Notes: a model not told the origin generated them from the sequence alone. A stretch of DNA of 64,000 nt from Aphis gossypii (GCF_020184175.1 NW_026083025.1:411535-475534); one strand, 5' to 3'; shown: positions 25,915-38,012, numbered from the stretch's first letter. Translations and numbers: made by a program.

Positions 25915-26600
25915 CTGTTAGATTTTTGGCCATTAAAATTATTTCCTTCCATTGTTCCCTATTGTATGCTCTTTCTCCTCACTATTTATATCATTGCTTT
26001 TTTCAAAATACTTCCATCAGATCATTAAACGTGGCCTGCCCATTCTATCCTTAACCTTTTGATCAAAGCTGGGTATTAACAAATTACAAGTTAAAACGTT
26101 AAGTAAATTAACTCGTTACTATTTTTGAAATTAACTTTTAACTCAATGAGTTACTTTTTTTAAGATTAATATGTTAACTCCAAGTTAATTTTAGTCCAAA
26201 GAATAATACAAATTTTTGAACGATATTTTTTGATAAGTAGAATGTTTGATAGTTAGTTGATACTTTGATGTACCTATCATTTTAAATTTCCCCAGTAATT
26301 TTCTTGAGCATAAAGAAAAACTATCAAATAAACATTATTATGTGTCTGGAATTTTTTTTATTTTGAAAATTAGACAATGTTAACTTTAAACTAAGTTAAG
26401 TTACTTTTTTTTCAAAGTTAATGTTTAACTTAATGAGTTAACAAAAAAATATGAGTAACTTTTAGCTTAACTTAACTTTATTATTTTAAAATAACTTAAC
26501 TTAACGAGTTAAATAAATAATTAACTTGCCCAGCCTTACTTTTGATGAATTGGACCATGTCTTCTCTTTTGTAGAGAAATTCAGAATAATTAAAGTATTT
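25915..26600 (-). pseudogene. LINE 3'-end relic split by a MITE
   Basis: Read on the minus strand, about 26055-26020 gives KVKDRMGRPRL, resembling the GRPR motif near the C-terminus of the non-LTR reverse-transcriptase proteins in this genome (compare RPRGRPRQRW at 48.8 kb). The two halves are separated by the 475-bp insert at 26064-26538, and no long frame remains. Low confidence because so little is left. Confidence 0.35.
26064..26538. mobile_element. MITE (475 bp) inserted in a LINE relic
   Basis: The flanks 'cttttgat' are identical on both sides (26056-26063 and 26539-26546). The termini 'caaagctggg' and 'cccagcctta' are imperfect inverses. The interior is built of many 'agttaa'/'ttaact' strings in both directions, so the element can fold on itself. 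Confidence 0.72.
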
Positions 26601-26781
26601 ATATTTCTAGGATTATAAGAAAAAAGGTTGTTTTTGTCCATTTTCATTGATTTTATTGGTATTAGTAAGACTTATACTAAGATTTCACAACTATAAGTCT
26701 TAAAAAATATAAACTGCCATTGAAATAGAATTATAGAAAACTAAAGAATATAAATTTAATAATATAAATAATACCTTATAT

Positions 26782-27044
26782 CAGAAATGGGCAACTCAAA
26801 GTAACTAGCGGGCCACTTTTAAGTACTTTAAAATCTAGCGGGCCGCAGAGCATAGGAGAAAGCAAAAAAAAAGTCCTTCAAATTTACTAACATTTATTTT
26901 TTATCTTTATTATTTATATTTACAATTATTATTTAATGTGATACTTGAGGATGAGGTTTTTCAATAGACAATTTAGTAAAATCCACTTCTATGTCTGTAG
27001 TTGAGAATTATATGAAGTAATTTTGGGCCAGTTGCCCATCCCTG
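26782..27044. mobile_element. MITE (263 bp), perfect 8-bp target duplication
   Basis: Begins 'cagaaatgggcaact' and ends 'agttgcccatccctg'. 'ccttatat' is repeated exactly at 26774-26781 and 27045-27052. It contains 'gcgggccgcagagcat', typical of hAT-like miniature elements with CAGGGATGGGCAACT ends. A related copy lies at 28454-28777. Confidence 0.88.
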
Positions 27045-27052
27045 CCTTATAT

Positions 27053-27998
27053 CATTGATTTAATTAATGTTTTCAAAAGGTGATTAAATTAAAATATTGG
27101 ATTTACTATATTATACTATAATATATATTCTAACTTTTTTACATTGTAACAATGATTCTAAATGTACATTAATTATTGAAGATTAGAATTTTATTTTTAA
27201 TAAATAGATTACTATACATAGCAACTTTGAAACTTTATAAAATGCAGATTATTTTATAACTAATTGTCTGTAAAATAAGAATAAATATGATCATTTTGAA
27301 AAACAGATTATAGTTAGAAAAGCCTTTTAATATGTTTATGGATGTACTTAACTTAGATTAAAGTCAAAACTTATTATTATTACATAAATAAGCAAAGATA
27401 TACTTAATATAAAATAATTAAACATTAAAAATTTTTATATATATATTAATATATAATTATTATAATTGTACTAGGAGTACAAATGTACAATCTTAAATTC
27501 AATGAATTCTCAAAAAATACATGAATAGTAGTTAAAATCTTAATAATTTTTATGAATATTTGTATGTATACATAAAAAAAAATTTTCTAAGTAAAACTAA
27601 GTTTGCTAAATTATTTAACAAGTACTAATTTATAACTAATTAATCACTGAATAAGGTATATTTAATTACATTTATAAATACTTAAAAATGTCCTGAGAAT
27701 TTTAATAGAACATAGCATTTTTAAAACTTTTTTTTGTAGATACACATCAAAAACTAGATATAAACTCAATTAATTCAACTTAAAGTGAATAGTAACAGTA
27801 TCCATATATCTATGATTAAAGCATAATAATTAAATGAATATAATATAATTAATATTATATATTATATTGCTTCAAAATTAATTGAGCAAATTTAAAACAA
27901 GTCAATTAAATCTTAAAGTTAAGTACCATAATGAAAATATTATTTTTTAAATATAAAAATTGATTAAGTAAAAATGTCTTTAATTATAATAGTAATAT
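27053..27998. other. non-coding stretch downstream of SWI5
   Basis: AT-rich DNA with no frame or element recognised. It should include the 3' untranslated region of the TRIAP1-SWI5 message, although I found no clear AATAAA on the minus strand close to the stop. Confidence 0.4.
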
Positions 27999-29546
27999 TT
28001 AATCGGATTCGAGTAAATCATATTTTCGATGCATTTCTGCTACAGTTACTCCTTCTAAAATAGCTAATCTTCCCAAAACTTCTTGAGTAGCATCTTTAAT
28101 GTCATTGTACTTGTGTAATGCTTTCATAATGTCATCTTTTTCTTTTTTTTTCTTTTTCAGCTTTTCCAATTCTATATCTAATGATTTGTTCAGTTCATGC
28201 AAGTCCTTCTATATTAATATTAAATTTATAATCAATCATTATGTATAAAATGTTTTAAAATATTATTTAACTACATTCAATTATTATTAATGAAAAATAT
28301 AATTGTTAATACATACTATTTTTTTTAAAAATTAAACAATAGCATTTGTATGATAAAAAGATAAATATAAAAAAGGAATTAAAAGATATACTTTTCCTAC
28401 AGTATCTATATACAGTAAATAGTAGCATGGCTATCATCTCATTATGTCTAGACTAGAGATGGGCAACTCAAAGCTACTAGAGAGCCAGTTTTTAGAAAAT
28501 TAAAATTTTACGGGCCAAAGCATAAAAAGCAAAAAATTAGTCATTCAAAATATTCATTTTAATTAGCATTTATTTTGTTTGTAATGTTAATTAACGATAA
28601 AAAAAAAAAAAAAAAAAAAAAAAAATGGTTTTTAAAATTAAATATACTATTGTCCATTACGACTTGTTTAATATGTGAGTTTTGAGGATGTGTGAACGCA
28701 GCAAGATCAACTTCTATTTCATAACATCTTATTATATGTAATTTGAAAATGTAAAATGGACCAGTTGCCTTTCTCTGGTTTAGACTATGACCAGATTGTG
28801 AAAATTGCAGGAAAAAGTAAGTAGTAAAGTTAATTGATATAATAAAATGTAAAAAAAAAAAAATAAAAATCTAGAGAAGGAATTGAAAATGGAAAATATA
28901 CTGAATAGAGCATAATAAGGAATACTATACCTGTTAATGGGGAGATAAGCTGTTGTAATTTTTTTAAAAAAGCTATTAAATGGTGATTTATAAATTTATC
29001 TACACTCTAGGTAAGAGTTTGTTGCACAAAATAGTAGTTTTAACAAAAAGTGCATGTGCACAATTCAAATAATATTATAACATAATAATATTTAGTTTTT
29101 TATACAGTCTACTTAGTTAATTATACAAACATAAAAATTCTTTGTGTATCATTAATTATAGAGGATTTATCAATTAATCTTTCTTTATTTTTTTGGGGGG
29201 TTATAAGATAGAATATTTTAAAAAGGACGTAAAATCTGCATGTGTCATCTCTATCTTACACAACGTAGCCAATTCAAATACAAAATTGCTAACATTTGAA
29301 AATGTTTAGTAATCTCTTCTTAATTATTTTTTTTTATAATAATCAGGTTGTATTTATTATATTATACACTTTTGTAGTTTAAAAACATATGCAGATAAAA
29401 AAAGGTTTTCTTGATTTATCATTCATTATAAATTATATAAATTTTTATAAATTATCTTATTCAAACAATAAGTCAATAAAAATAAATTAAAAATATCATA
29501 CTTTTTCTGCCAGATTGTTCATTGCTATCTTTTTATCGTTATTCAT
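27999..29546 (-). CDS. SWI5: SWI5 homologue, recombination mediator subunit
   Basis: Two coding exons: 29546-29502 (MNNDKKIAMNNLAEK) and 28208-27999, joined in phase 0 through a GTATGA donor and an AATATAG acceptor. The product is 84 residues, about the size of fission-yeast Swi5. An N-terminal coiled coil (residues about 10-45, with a lysine run KLKKKKKEKDD) leads into the family signature 'LHKYNDIKDATQEVLGRLA', followed by 'LEGVTVAEMHRKYDL'. In other eukaryotes SWI5 pairs with SFR1/MEI5 and stabilises RAD51/DMC1 filaments in the nucleus. The start codon lies four bases after the TRIAP1 stop in the same exon. The frame is open a further 36 codons upstream, overlapping TRIAP1, but contains no earlier ATG, so this ATG is the natural start. 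The family call is strong; the mode of translation is inferred. Confidence 0.85.
28454..28777. mobile_element. MITE (324 bp) in the SWI5 intron
   Basis: Termini 'tagagatgggcaactc' and 'agttgcctttctctg' relate it to 26782-27044. The flanks 'gtctagac' (28446-28453) and 'gtttagac' (28778-28785) differ at one base. It contains a run of about 30 A from 28594. Confidence 0.75.
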
Positions 29547-29655
29547 TATTCTACTTTGAATTTTCTGTATCCGTGAGTGGAGTTTTTTCTTTGTTCGTTC
29601 CCAAGTGTGAAGCAGTTGTTTGTTCGTATTGCAATCCGTATTCTTTCATACCACG
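29502..29655 (-). other. shared exon: TRIAP1 C-terminus and SWI5 N-terminus
   Basis: One exon with a canonical acceptor at its 5' edge and a GTATGA donor at its 3' edge contains the TRIAP1 terminator TAG (29551-29553), four spacer bases, then the SWI5 ATG (29546-29544). An mRNA containing this exon between TRIAP1 exon 1 and SWI5 exon 2 would be dicistronic. The SWI5 frame entering from the acceptor meets a TGA after three codons, so no TRIAP1-SWI5 fusion is possible by this splice. Confidence 0.75.
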
Positions 29656-29916
29656 CTATTTAAAATAATGATAATTATTAATTTCTTGAAATAATAATTC
29701 ATTAGTTTGTTTATTTAAACATACTTTCACACAGTCTGTATACAACTCAAACACTTTATTACATCCTTCATTATTATAATGTCCATTCATATAATGTTCA
29801 GTGAACCATACATTAAAACATTCATCATATTGTTGTTTTAATTCATCGCAGTCGGGATGGAAACTATTAAGCCGATCAACTTTTGTAGGAGCAGGGCTAG
29901 AATTATTATCATCCAT
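29551..29916 (-). CDS. TRIAP1: TRIAP1 orthologue (p53CSV/Mdm35 family), mitochondrial
   Basis: Two coding exons: 29916-29725 and 29655-29551, joined in phase 0 (donor GTATGT after CVK, acceptor TTTAAATAG before RGMKEYG). The product is 97 residues plus stop, slightly longer than the human 76 because of an N-terminal extension before the domain. The twin CX9C arrangement is visible: C-x(8-9)-C in 'CDELKQQYDEC' and 'CNKVFELYTDC', with the family strings 'YDECFNVWFTEHY' and a C-terminal 'HLGTNKEKTP'. TRIAP1/Mdm35 works in the mitochondrial intermembrane space as the partner of PRELI-type lipid transfer proteins. The last exon also carries the SWI5 start. The sequence just upstream of the ATG ('gtgtaatag') could be an acceptor for an untranslated 5' exon. 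Confidence 0.9.
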
Positions 29917-29949
29917 CTCTATTACACAAATGATAACTACATATAAGTT

Positions 29950-32258
29950 TCATTATTAAAAATTAATAATTTAAGAAGTGATAAAGAAAAAATTAACTAT
30001 CAATGCTTAATAATAAATTTTTAGTACACATTTTCATGAATTTACAGTTTGAGCAATCAACTATTATTAAATCATAAGGTATTGTGTTAATTCTATATTT
30101 TAAAACAGTGATATACCTACATCCTTTTCTCGGGTCACATTCAACAATATTTAACTACCGAAAATGAAAATGTTAACGATTCAAAAAAATGTTTACAGAC
30201 CAAAAATGTGTTAATTAAGTAGTAAGTACCTATATCAATATGAGGCTATAAAAGTTGTACATTATACTTCAAAAGATTAACTACGCGACTAAATATTAGA
30301 AAGAAAGAATTTTTTTTTTTAGGAGTGTGCCGTGTGAAATAAATGGTTGAAAATCACTACTGTAGAATACATAATATTTAAAATTGAAAATTTGAACCTG
30401 TACTTCAAAAATCCCAAGAATAGAGATGGGTATTGAAACTTAACTTAAAATACGCAGCACTGGATAATATATTAAACTGTTACATACCTAATATTTTTCT
30501 GAATGTACGTAGTAAATGGAAAACAAACTAGTGAATAATTGTGTAATGGTACTACGCGTACGAAATCGATTTTAATAATCGAGAGCCGGTGGAAATAATA
30601 ATTATTAGATTGTTTTAATTATCAAAGGTTATACACTTATACTTGAGTCAAATCTATAGCGTGACATTTACTATCAATTATCATGAAAATATAATAATAT
30701 GAATTAAATTATTATCTCGGTTTGTTTATAATGTTCATACTGCCGTGAAACGTCGAGATAAAAGATTTTCTTCATTTCGATGGCGCGAAACTAAAAATGA
30801 TAATACGGAAATTACTACTGATAGTGTAGTGGGACAATAAGTACTATTAATTAATGAACGTCTGTCGACTGGTTTCTAGTTTTTATCGAGACACGTCCTA
30901 GTCACTTGTCAGTTATCACTATTTGTCTATTTGTCTTGGTATTTATTAGTTTAAAACTTATACATACATTCTTACGCGGCACATATTAGTACTAAAATAA
31001 TACATTTATTATTTTTAAATTGTTGTGATAAAAATGTTAGCTGATGAAATAAGAAATGGTTTGTAATAAATTAAAAAGCTTATTTTGTTAATGATATTTT
31101 ACGTACCTAGGTATAATACAAATATTGTTTGTACTTTGTACGTGCACAACCAAGTTACCACCTTGGCACCAAAAAAACTTTTATAAAATTGATATTCATG
31201 ATAAATTATGTATACAGTTTTAAACATAATTACATAAACACATTTGTAAATAATATATACTGTAATTTAGTTCGGTATCAAGCATTTAAAACTGAAATCC
31301 TTTCCATATCTCATTGGATGACAATCGTTCGTTAGAATTCATAGCAATACAAATTTACAAAGTTTATCTTGACGTACAACATTATGGACTATAGTATTTT
31401 AATATTTACAAAATGTATAATGTATAATATAATGAAAAATAAATTATTATAATAATACTACTTAGTTAATAATTATGATGCTTTGGTACAGTATAGGTCG
31501 TTGGTGTAGGTACCTACTCTTTATAGACAACAACTTTGTATAGTTCCTAAAAATATTTCTGGACAATCTATATAATTATACAACATTTTATTGCATAATT
31601 CGCAATTTTAGTATTCAAATATAAAATAAGGTAGACTACGAGGTATCGTTTTACTGTACATAAACATAAACTGTTAAGTTGATCATTTTTATGAGTAGAG
31701 CATTAGAGTCATAGCGAAATCGATCAATTATTCTCCTTGCCACTCAATATATTTTTGTCCTTGTAAATTCTTGAATAGCCTGAAATTGTCATAAATCTAT
31801 GATTTATAAATACCTAGTATAACTACTGTGCACATATTCTAAATAAAATGTATATATTATGAATATTAATAATATTTATATTTTATTTTGGCGACCCTGA
31901 CCTGGGCCTATTTTAGTGTCTTGACTGCAAGCTCTGGATATATTTTATAAAAAATATGAGAGTGTCAAATTTTAATTTTTAATTTTTAAATTTTTAGTTG
32001 TCTAGACTCTACTAGATCACTGATGGCGTTAATAATCATTAATTAACTATTAAAATAACTTACCAAATAATAGTTTAAACGGAAAATAATTAACGAAGAT
32101 GGATTGCTATATAAATAAAGATAATTGTTTAGTAAAAATTTGGATAATTTTAGTTTTTACCATTTAATGGTGTGTATACGATTTTAAGACGCCATTTTTC
32201 TTATGTGTTTCACATGAAACATGATTCTTAATCGCTTAAAATGTCTATCTTAACTACC
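29950..32258. other. upstream region of TRIAP1, no further gene seen
   Basis: A slightly CpG-richer part at 30540-30960 may hold the promoter or an untranslated first exon of TRIAP1-SWI5. The 68-codon frame at 31129-31335 (plus) has no recognisable domain. 'ggttgaaaatcactactg' near 30345 looks like one end of an hAT-type miniature element whose partner I could not find. Confidence 0.35.
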
Positions 32259-32266
32259 TTCTATAG

Positions 32267-32534
32267 CAGCGTTTCTTAAACTTTTTTATTCATGGAACCC
32301 TTTTTTATGTTCACTTTAATCGTGGAACCCCTACGTTTTTTTTAGATTTTTAGCTACTTATATTAAACTTTCATCAATAAGTTATTACCGCTCTATAGAT
32401 AGACTCTATACTTTGTTTCAATAGTTGTAACGCGTAAAACATTTTTTCCTGCCAGTCGTTAATCTTTAGTAAGATTTTTGAACATTTTGAAAAAAAGCAC
32501 TTTAGTTTTGCGGAACACAGTTTAAGAAACGCTG
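32267..32534. mobile_element. MITE (268 bp), perfect 8-bp target duplication
   Basis: 'cagcgtttcttaaac' at the left and 'gtttaagaaacgctg' at the right are exact inverses. 'ttctatag' is repeated at 32259-32266 and 32535-32542. The interior includes 'catggaaccc' twice in variant form. A non-coding hAT-type miniature element. Confidence 0.92.
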
Positions 32535-33181
32535 TTCTATAGATATATGTATTCAATTTTCAATAGTCATTTGTAGTCTAGACGCATTACAGACGATAAA
32601 GTATCAATTTGACACGGAGATTATAAAATATACATTGTATTATTAAATTTGTTAAGGTTTTTTTTTTTGCCGGAAAAATTTACTAGAGTATACCAACTGA
32701 TATGTATATAATACATTGTCATTATATTATGTCCATTTATGTTAACAAAAACGCCGTTTTTGCGACGCCACTGTTCAGATCTAGCAAAAATTATAAGTCC
32801 CGTAGGTTTAATACCCTGCTGGCTGCTGCTGTAGTGTTCGATTTTCAAACACAGAAAATAATAAAGCTTACCGACCATCTGTACATGTTTGTATAATGTA
32901 TATACAGCACCTACCTCCGGCCGTGAGCTTTACATTTTTTTTTTAAATATATATTTTTTTTTTCATAATAATTTAATTATAAACTATAACCAGCCTATAC
33001 TTGTGTATTTCCTATACCTGTGTATTAAACATGGTATCGGTTTCTCGTTAAATTTAAAATCGTAAACTGTTAATCACAAAGACGGAATATAACCGTGTTA
33101 AAATATCTAAACAGTAAATAAAATACTGTGTAGTTTAAGTATATAACATATATTTATTTTATATATCCTTTTACAGTACAA

Positions 33182-33376
33182 CTATTCAATATCGTGTGTG
33201 GAATGCAGAGGTAAACTCAATTCAAAACAAACGTCGGGGAGAAGAGATGGGTTTAACATCATAGGACAACAAATACCACCCACCCTCTTACAATAACACA
33301 CAGTACAATACCTTTTTGTATAGAAATATTTTGAAGATACCGTAAACATGGGGGGATCCGTCCTTTTCACCAGCAA
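33182..33376 (-). CDS. candidate terminal exon of a cysteine-rich secreted protein (microseminoprotein-like)
   Basis: The minus-strand frame ends in TAG (33184-33182) and encodes 'YCTVCYCKRVGGICCPMM' with a further cysteine 13 residues later. The spacing C-x2-C-x-C-x6-CC-x12-C closely resembles the core of beta-microseminoprotein-type small secreted proteins. In-frame TGA at 33379-33377 means the exon must start inside the frame (for example after 'gtgaaaag' at about 33367), not at the stronger 'ttgcag' just upstream, which would enter the wrong frame or the stop. I could not find upstream exons or a signal peptide. It could be a real last exon, a decayed gene, or chance. Confidence 0.4.
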   Translation of the reverse strand: MLVKRTDPPMFTVSSKYFYTKRYCTVCYCKRVGGICCPMMLNPSLLPDVCFELSLPLHSTHDIE

Positions 33377-33399
33377 TCAACACTGCAATATAATGGTAT

Positions 33400-34139
33400 A
33401 TACGCAGTATGTTATAGTTAAAACATCTATTTATGTTAACGATCATTGTGCTATATAATAGATAGTATTACAATGAGTTCGGAATCAATCGGTCTTATTT
33501 TCATTAGTCGTTTACACGCATTATGTACTTAGTTACACAGAATATAGATACATTCGAGGTGTAGTACCTTGTGTATTGGCGTGGATATCGAGGATAGGGA
33601 TTAGGGGCTTGGTCACATAAGTTTCTTCAAAATTATATCAAATTTAGTAGCTATGCCCAGACTAGACCAGACACTGATTATTGCATTTTTAGAACTTTGA
33701 AACATTAGACATTAGTTATTAGTTTATTAGGTACCTAGCTATTGTTTTTGTAAATCGTGTATTTTATTTTATTATTTTTTTTTTAATTCATCATATTTTA
33801 TTGCTTGTTATTGGGATATAATAAAAGTCTATTTTACTAAAGTACTTATAAAAAGTATAAGACTATATTAAAAGTTAAATAGATTCAAAACTATTGAGTT
33901 TACATTGTAATAATAATTTAAAGGAATTTTTGTATTACTACTATAATAAAAGCAAAATATTATTATAATATCAGATAATAAACAACAAATGTATGTGACT
34001 GTTTCTAAATTTAAATTTTCTTTCTACCAAGAAGAATTGTATTGCGTTCCCATTATACATATGTTTACATCGGACATTTTCAACTCAAAATAATATAATA
34101 TAATATTGGCCCTAATATAATCAGGCTTCTTTAAAAATA
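33400..34139. other. non-coding stretch
   Basis: No frame, repeat boundary or RNA gene recognised. Confidence 0.4.
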
Positions 34140-34600
34140 TTTCTTGATACTGGAATCAAGGATATAAAAAATGGTTTTTACAATATTTTATTATTATTGT
34201 AATTAGTATTACCTATATATTTTACTCTTATCACTTTAAGATAATTCTGTCTATTAAATTGCAGCACTAAAATATTTAACTAGGTAGGTATTAAATTATT
34301 TAATATCATAATGCCATCATTAATACCATAGGATTTTTTTTAAATTATTTATTAATATAATTTAATTGATTTCATACAAATTATGTATTTTCTAGAGCAA
34401 ACAAGTAGGTATTGAAATATCTAGATCAGTATCTGTACCTATTATTTAAATCGTAAAATTTACCAGGCATTGTTAAAGCATAAAGTAAATAACAATGCAA
34501 AGACCCACCACGAATCAATAATGCATGTAATTGCCTTTCAGGTAAATTATTAGTAAATGTTTCCTGGTTTAACTTTTAGATATTGTAATTTTATAAGTGT
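34140..34600. repeat. copy 1 of a duplicated non-coding block
   Basis: Matches 36590-37045 in the same orientation. Shared landmarks in the same order are 'ttaaattgcagcactaaa'/'tcaaattgcagcattaaa', 'aatatcataatg.catcattaata', 'aatatct', 'attgcctttcaggt.aatta' and 'tcctggtttaac.cttagatatt'. Neither copy has a usable reading frame. Confidence 0.7.
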
Positions 34601-35105
34601 CTATAAAATTTTTTTGGCCCTATAAAAATACTTGAAAATTTAATACAAAGTTTCTCATAAGTTACTTTTATAGTGATTTAAAAATTATTATAATACATAG
34701 GCACAATTTTTTTTATTAGCATTTGAAGTTCAAATATTGACAAAAATTCGTCAAAATCATAAATACTTGCAAATTATTTTTTTAGGTATAATTCATAAAA
34801 GTTTTGCATAAGTAGCTAAGAGTTAAAAATTTAATACAAGATTTTTCATAAATTTAACTTACAATAATTATAAAAGAACTTAAATTTTGGTGTATTCAGG
34901 CCATTAAAACATATACCACCTTTTTTACCAACCATTGGAAATTATATCCTAGGCTGACAAATCATCTTAGTTCAGAATCGTTTTCGTATACCTACAATGA
35001 TAACTATCATTGGATTCAAATTTAACACTCCTATAATATAATATATAGTGATCCACACGGTACTAATGTACAGTAGAGCAGTACCCACTTACCTGCTTTT
35101 TTTAT
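34601..35105. repeat. foldback-family relic with right-hand end
   Basis: From about 34940, 'ggctgacaaatcatcttagt', then 'cagaatcgttttcgtatacc', 'ggattcaaatttaac' and 'gagcagtacccacttacctg' follow the right arm of the intact element at 42.56-44.34 kb. Internal blocks at 34690-34800 ('tagcatttgaagttcaaat') are shared too. Confidence 0.65.
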
Positions 35106-36589
35106 TTTAGATTGAACGCATTGTGTGACAACAGTAACGACGAGTGAAAATAATAATAGATTCGTTGCTTAAGCTTATACAATATACATAATTCCGATTT
35201 TCTGATAAACTTAAATATATAAATTTAAAATTATAATAATTATTTTCTCATGTACTTTATTTATTATTATTTACTTACTTTTAATTTAGGTATATATTAT
35301 AGTACCTTTATAATTTTTTATAAATAGTTGATTAATTTTAATTTTAATGCATACCTACTTGAATTATATTTGTGTTTTTTACATTTTAACTAGTTAAAAC
35401 AATGTGTTCCAGTTTAAATATATGTTTAATTTATAGTTGAAATAATGTTTTTTTTTTGTAAAAAACATTTTAATAATTGTGAATATTACCGATAATATCC
35501 TGTTTAACTTATTAGAACAATAATTAACTGTGTAGGTATGTATAATACACACATATTTAATATCTTATAAATTGTTGGTTGGTTTGATTTAAGTTTATAC
35601 ATTTTAAGTGATATTATATGTTTCCAAGTTTCTTATATTATATTTTAATTTTATTGGTAGGTATCTTCTATACTTCGGTTAGATATGTATAATTATTTAT
35701 TAGATTATTTATATTTTATTTAAATATTTTAAATAATCTAATATCATTTAAATATTAATTTATAGTTTTATAATCTTATGGTAATAAACGAATTTAAATC
35801 AAATGTCATTTAGTAGAAAAATTAACGATAATTTTTTCGTAACTATTGCAATTATTATAATATTATGTTAAAATAGTCATAATAGTTTCACGTTAATAAC
35901 AAATAAAAGAAATATTAATTTTCTAAGTCGCCTAAAAGTTACCTAACTCTTTAGATCTGTATAATGAATCAAGTCTCTAGTAATGTATTAAAATCAATCA
36001 TATTCATATAATATTAAATAGTAGGTACTAGATAATAATACCTCTAACTCCCAACAGATATTTTCTTAAACTACTTTCAAAATAGTCTCTATTTTTATAA
36101 ATGATTTTTGAGCAGTCATTGCTATTACAATATGACACATGGTTTTTTCAAACAAATATAAAGTTTGTACATTACCTATACATTTTATTTTATAATTAAT
36201 ACCATCAGATCACATAAAATGTTTTACCAAAAATTATATTTTTTTAGTAAATCTTAATAAGATACACTATGGTCAAAGTATAAAATTCTGAAACTTAAAT
36301 TTTACGGCCCCAATTACAATATCAGGAAATGCTACATCTCTATGTATGCCATAATCTATTAATAATAATATAAAACATTAAAATATATATAATTTACAAA
36401 TATTAGTCAGATCCCTACAAAATATGGCTGTCATACTATGGCATTATAAAACAAAATTTATGTTAATATTAAATTTTCCAAATTCCATTTTAAAAATAAT
36501 CAAATTGGTGGCTATTCTTATGTCGAAAGCATTATTTATATCTAAGTGGTTTATCGACACTAAATAATAGTCCAGAAGAATTGTTTGAA

Positions 36590-37045
36590 TAACAAAATGA
36601 GAATTTTGTATCATTCTTCGTATTGGTATGAAGGTTTTTACAATATACCTATTATTGTAATTTGTATTTTATATCTTTCTTTTATTACTTTAAGCCATTT
36701 CCGTCTATCAAATTGCAGCATTAAAGTGTATAACTAGGTATTAAATTACCTATTTAATATCATAATGTCATCATTAATACTATACGATTATTTTTAAATT
36801 ATTATTAGCATAATCTAAATCATATAAATTCCTATTACGTTTTTTCTAGTACTAATAGGAATTAAAATATCTCGAACCACATTTGTTTTATTCTGTATTA
36901 TTTGAGCTGTAACATTTACCAGACATATAAAGTAAATAAGAATTCAAAGACCTTCCACGACTCTTTGATGTATATAATTGCCTTTCAGGTGAATTATTTG
37001 TAAACGACTCCTGGTTTAACACTTAGATATTGCAATTTTTTTATT
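36590..37045. repeat. copy 2 of a duplicated non-coding block
   Basis: Direct, diverged copy of 34140-34600 about 2.45 kb away. The region between (35106-36589) holds nothing I recognise. Confidence 0.7.
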
Positions 37046-37498
37046 ATAATTTCTTTCTTTAGACATTAATTTTCATTGATCAAGGTACCTAATTTCTTAG
37101 GCAGATGCGAAAAATGGTGTACTGTGGAGTGTAGACTATGTTTTTAATGTTTTTACAGCATGAAAACGTATTTACAACATGCCGACAAAAAATAGTACCT
37201 TTATTGCATTATCATTTATCAAACAAGCAGTCGATATTTTTGTTAACTGATAAGACTATGTTTGATAGCACTTAATAAACTGAAAAAAAACGTTTAGCTA
37301 AGAGAAACGTGAACAATCGTTAAGTCGTTTAAGAGAGTGAGTTTAATGTTTTACGTCACAGTTTTTAAGTTTATCAACGAATTGAAGGTGGATAATTAAT
37401 ATTACACATCAGTTGAATAATTTCATTTCAGGTAAATATTTAAACAAAAACCTTTTTTTTTTTTTGTGTGTGAAATTTGCTGATATAACCTTATAAAT

Positions 37499-38012
37499 CA
37501 GAGGTATTCAAACTTTTTCATCCCAAGGCTCCATTGAGTCTTCACAAAATATTGACGGCTCCCAAATTAAAAATTACAAAAAAATCAATGTTTGTATGAA
37601 TGTAATTTATATTTTATAATTTATACTTATTATTTATTACTCGCGACTAGTACTGCCAAACACGACATACGCACTGATAATTTAACAATGACAGTCGATG
37701 GTTACAAACTTACATATGGGATATTATTGTTATAACAATTTAACTGCTATATTGCTATAATAATAGTTACTGGTTGTAATAATAAAGTACTATAAATATA
37801 AAATTTCAATTTATCACTATCGCTATAACATTATGGAAACAAATTAAAGCTATATTTAACAAATGATTATTGTAGACAATTAAACGTTTCCTAACCGGTG
37901 TACCTCGATAATAATAATAATAAACGTTTTTCGTAAAAATATTTATTGATTTTCAATTATACAACGTGGTTCCCTTCGACAACTCACGCGACGCACAGTT
38001 TGAATACCTCTG
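37499..38012. mobile_element. MITE (514 bp), perfect 8-bp target duplication
   Basis: 'cagaggtattcaaact' and 'agtttgaatacctctg' are exact inverses. 'ttataaat' flanks both sides (37491-37498 and 38013-38020). The interior is AT-rich and non-coding. A decayed relative is visible near 15546. Confidence 0.93.

Noticed and set aside
32621..32896. Overlapping frames on both strands (85 and 64 codons)
   Set aside because: Mutually antisense, without similarity to anything I recognise. Treated as chance.
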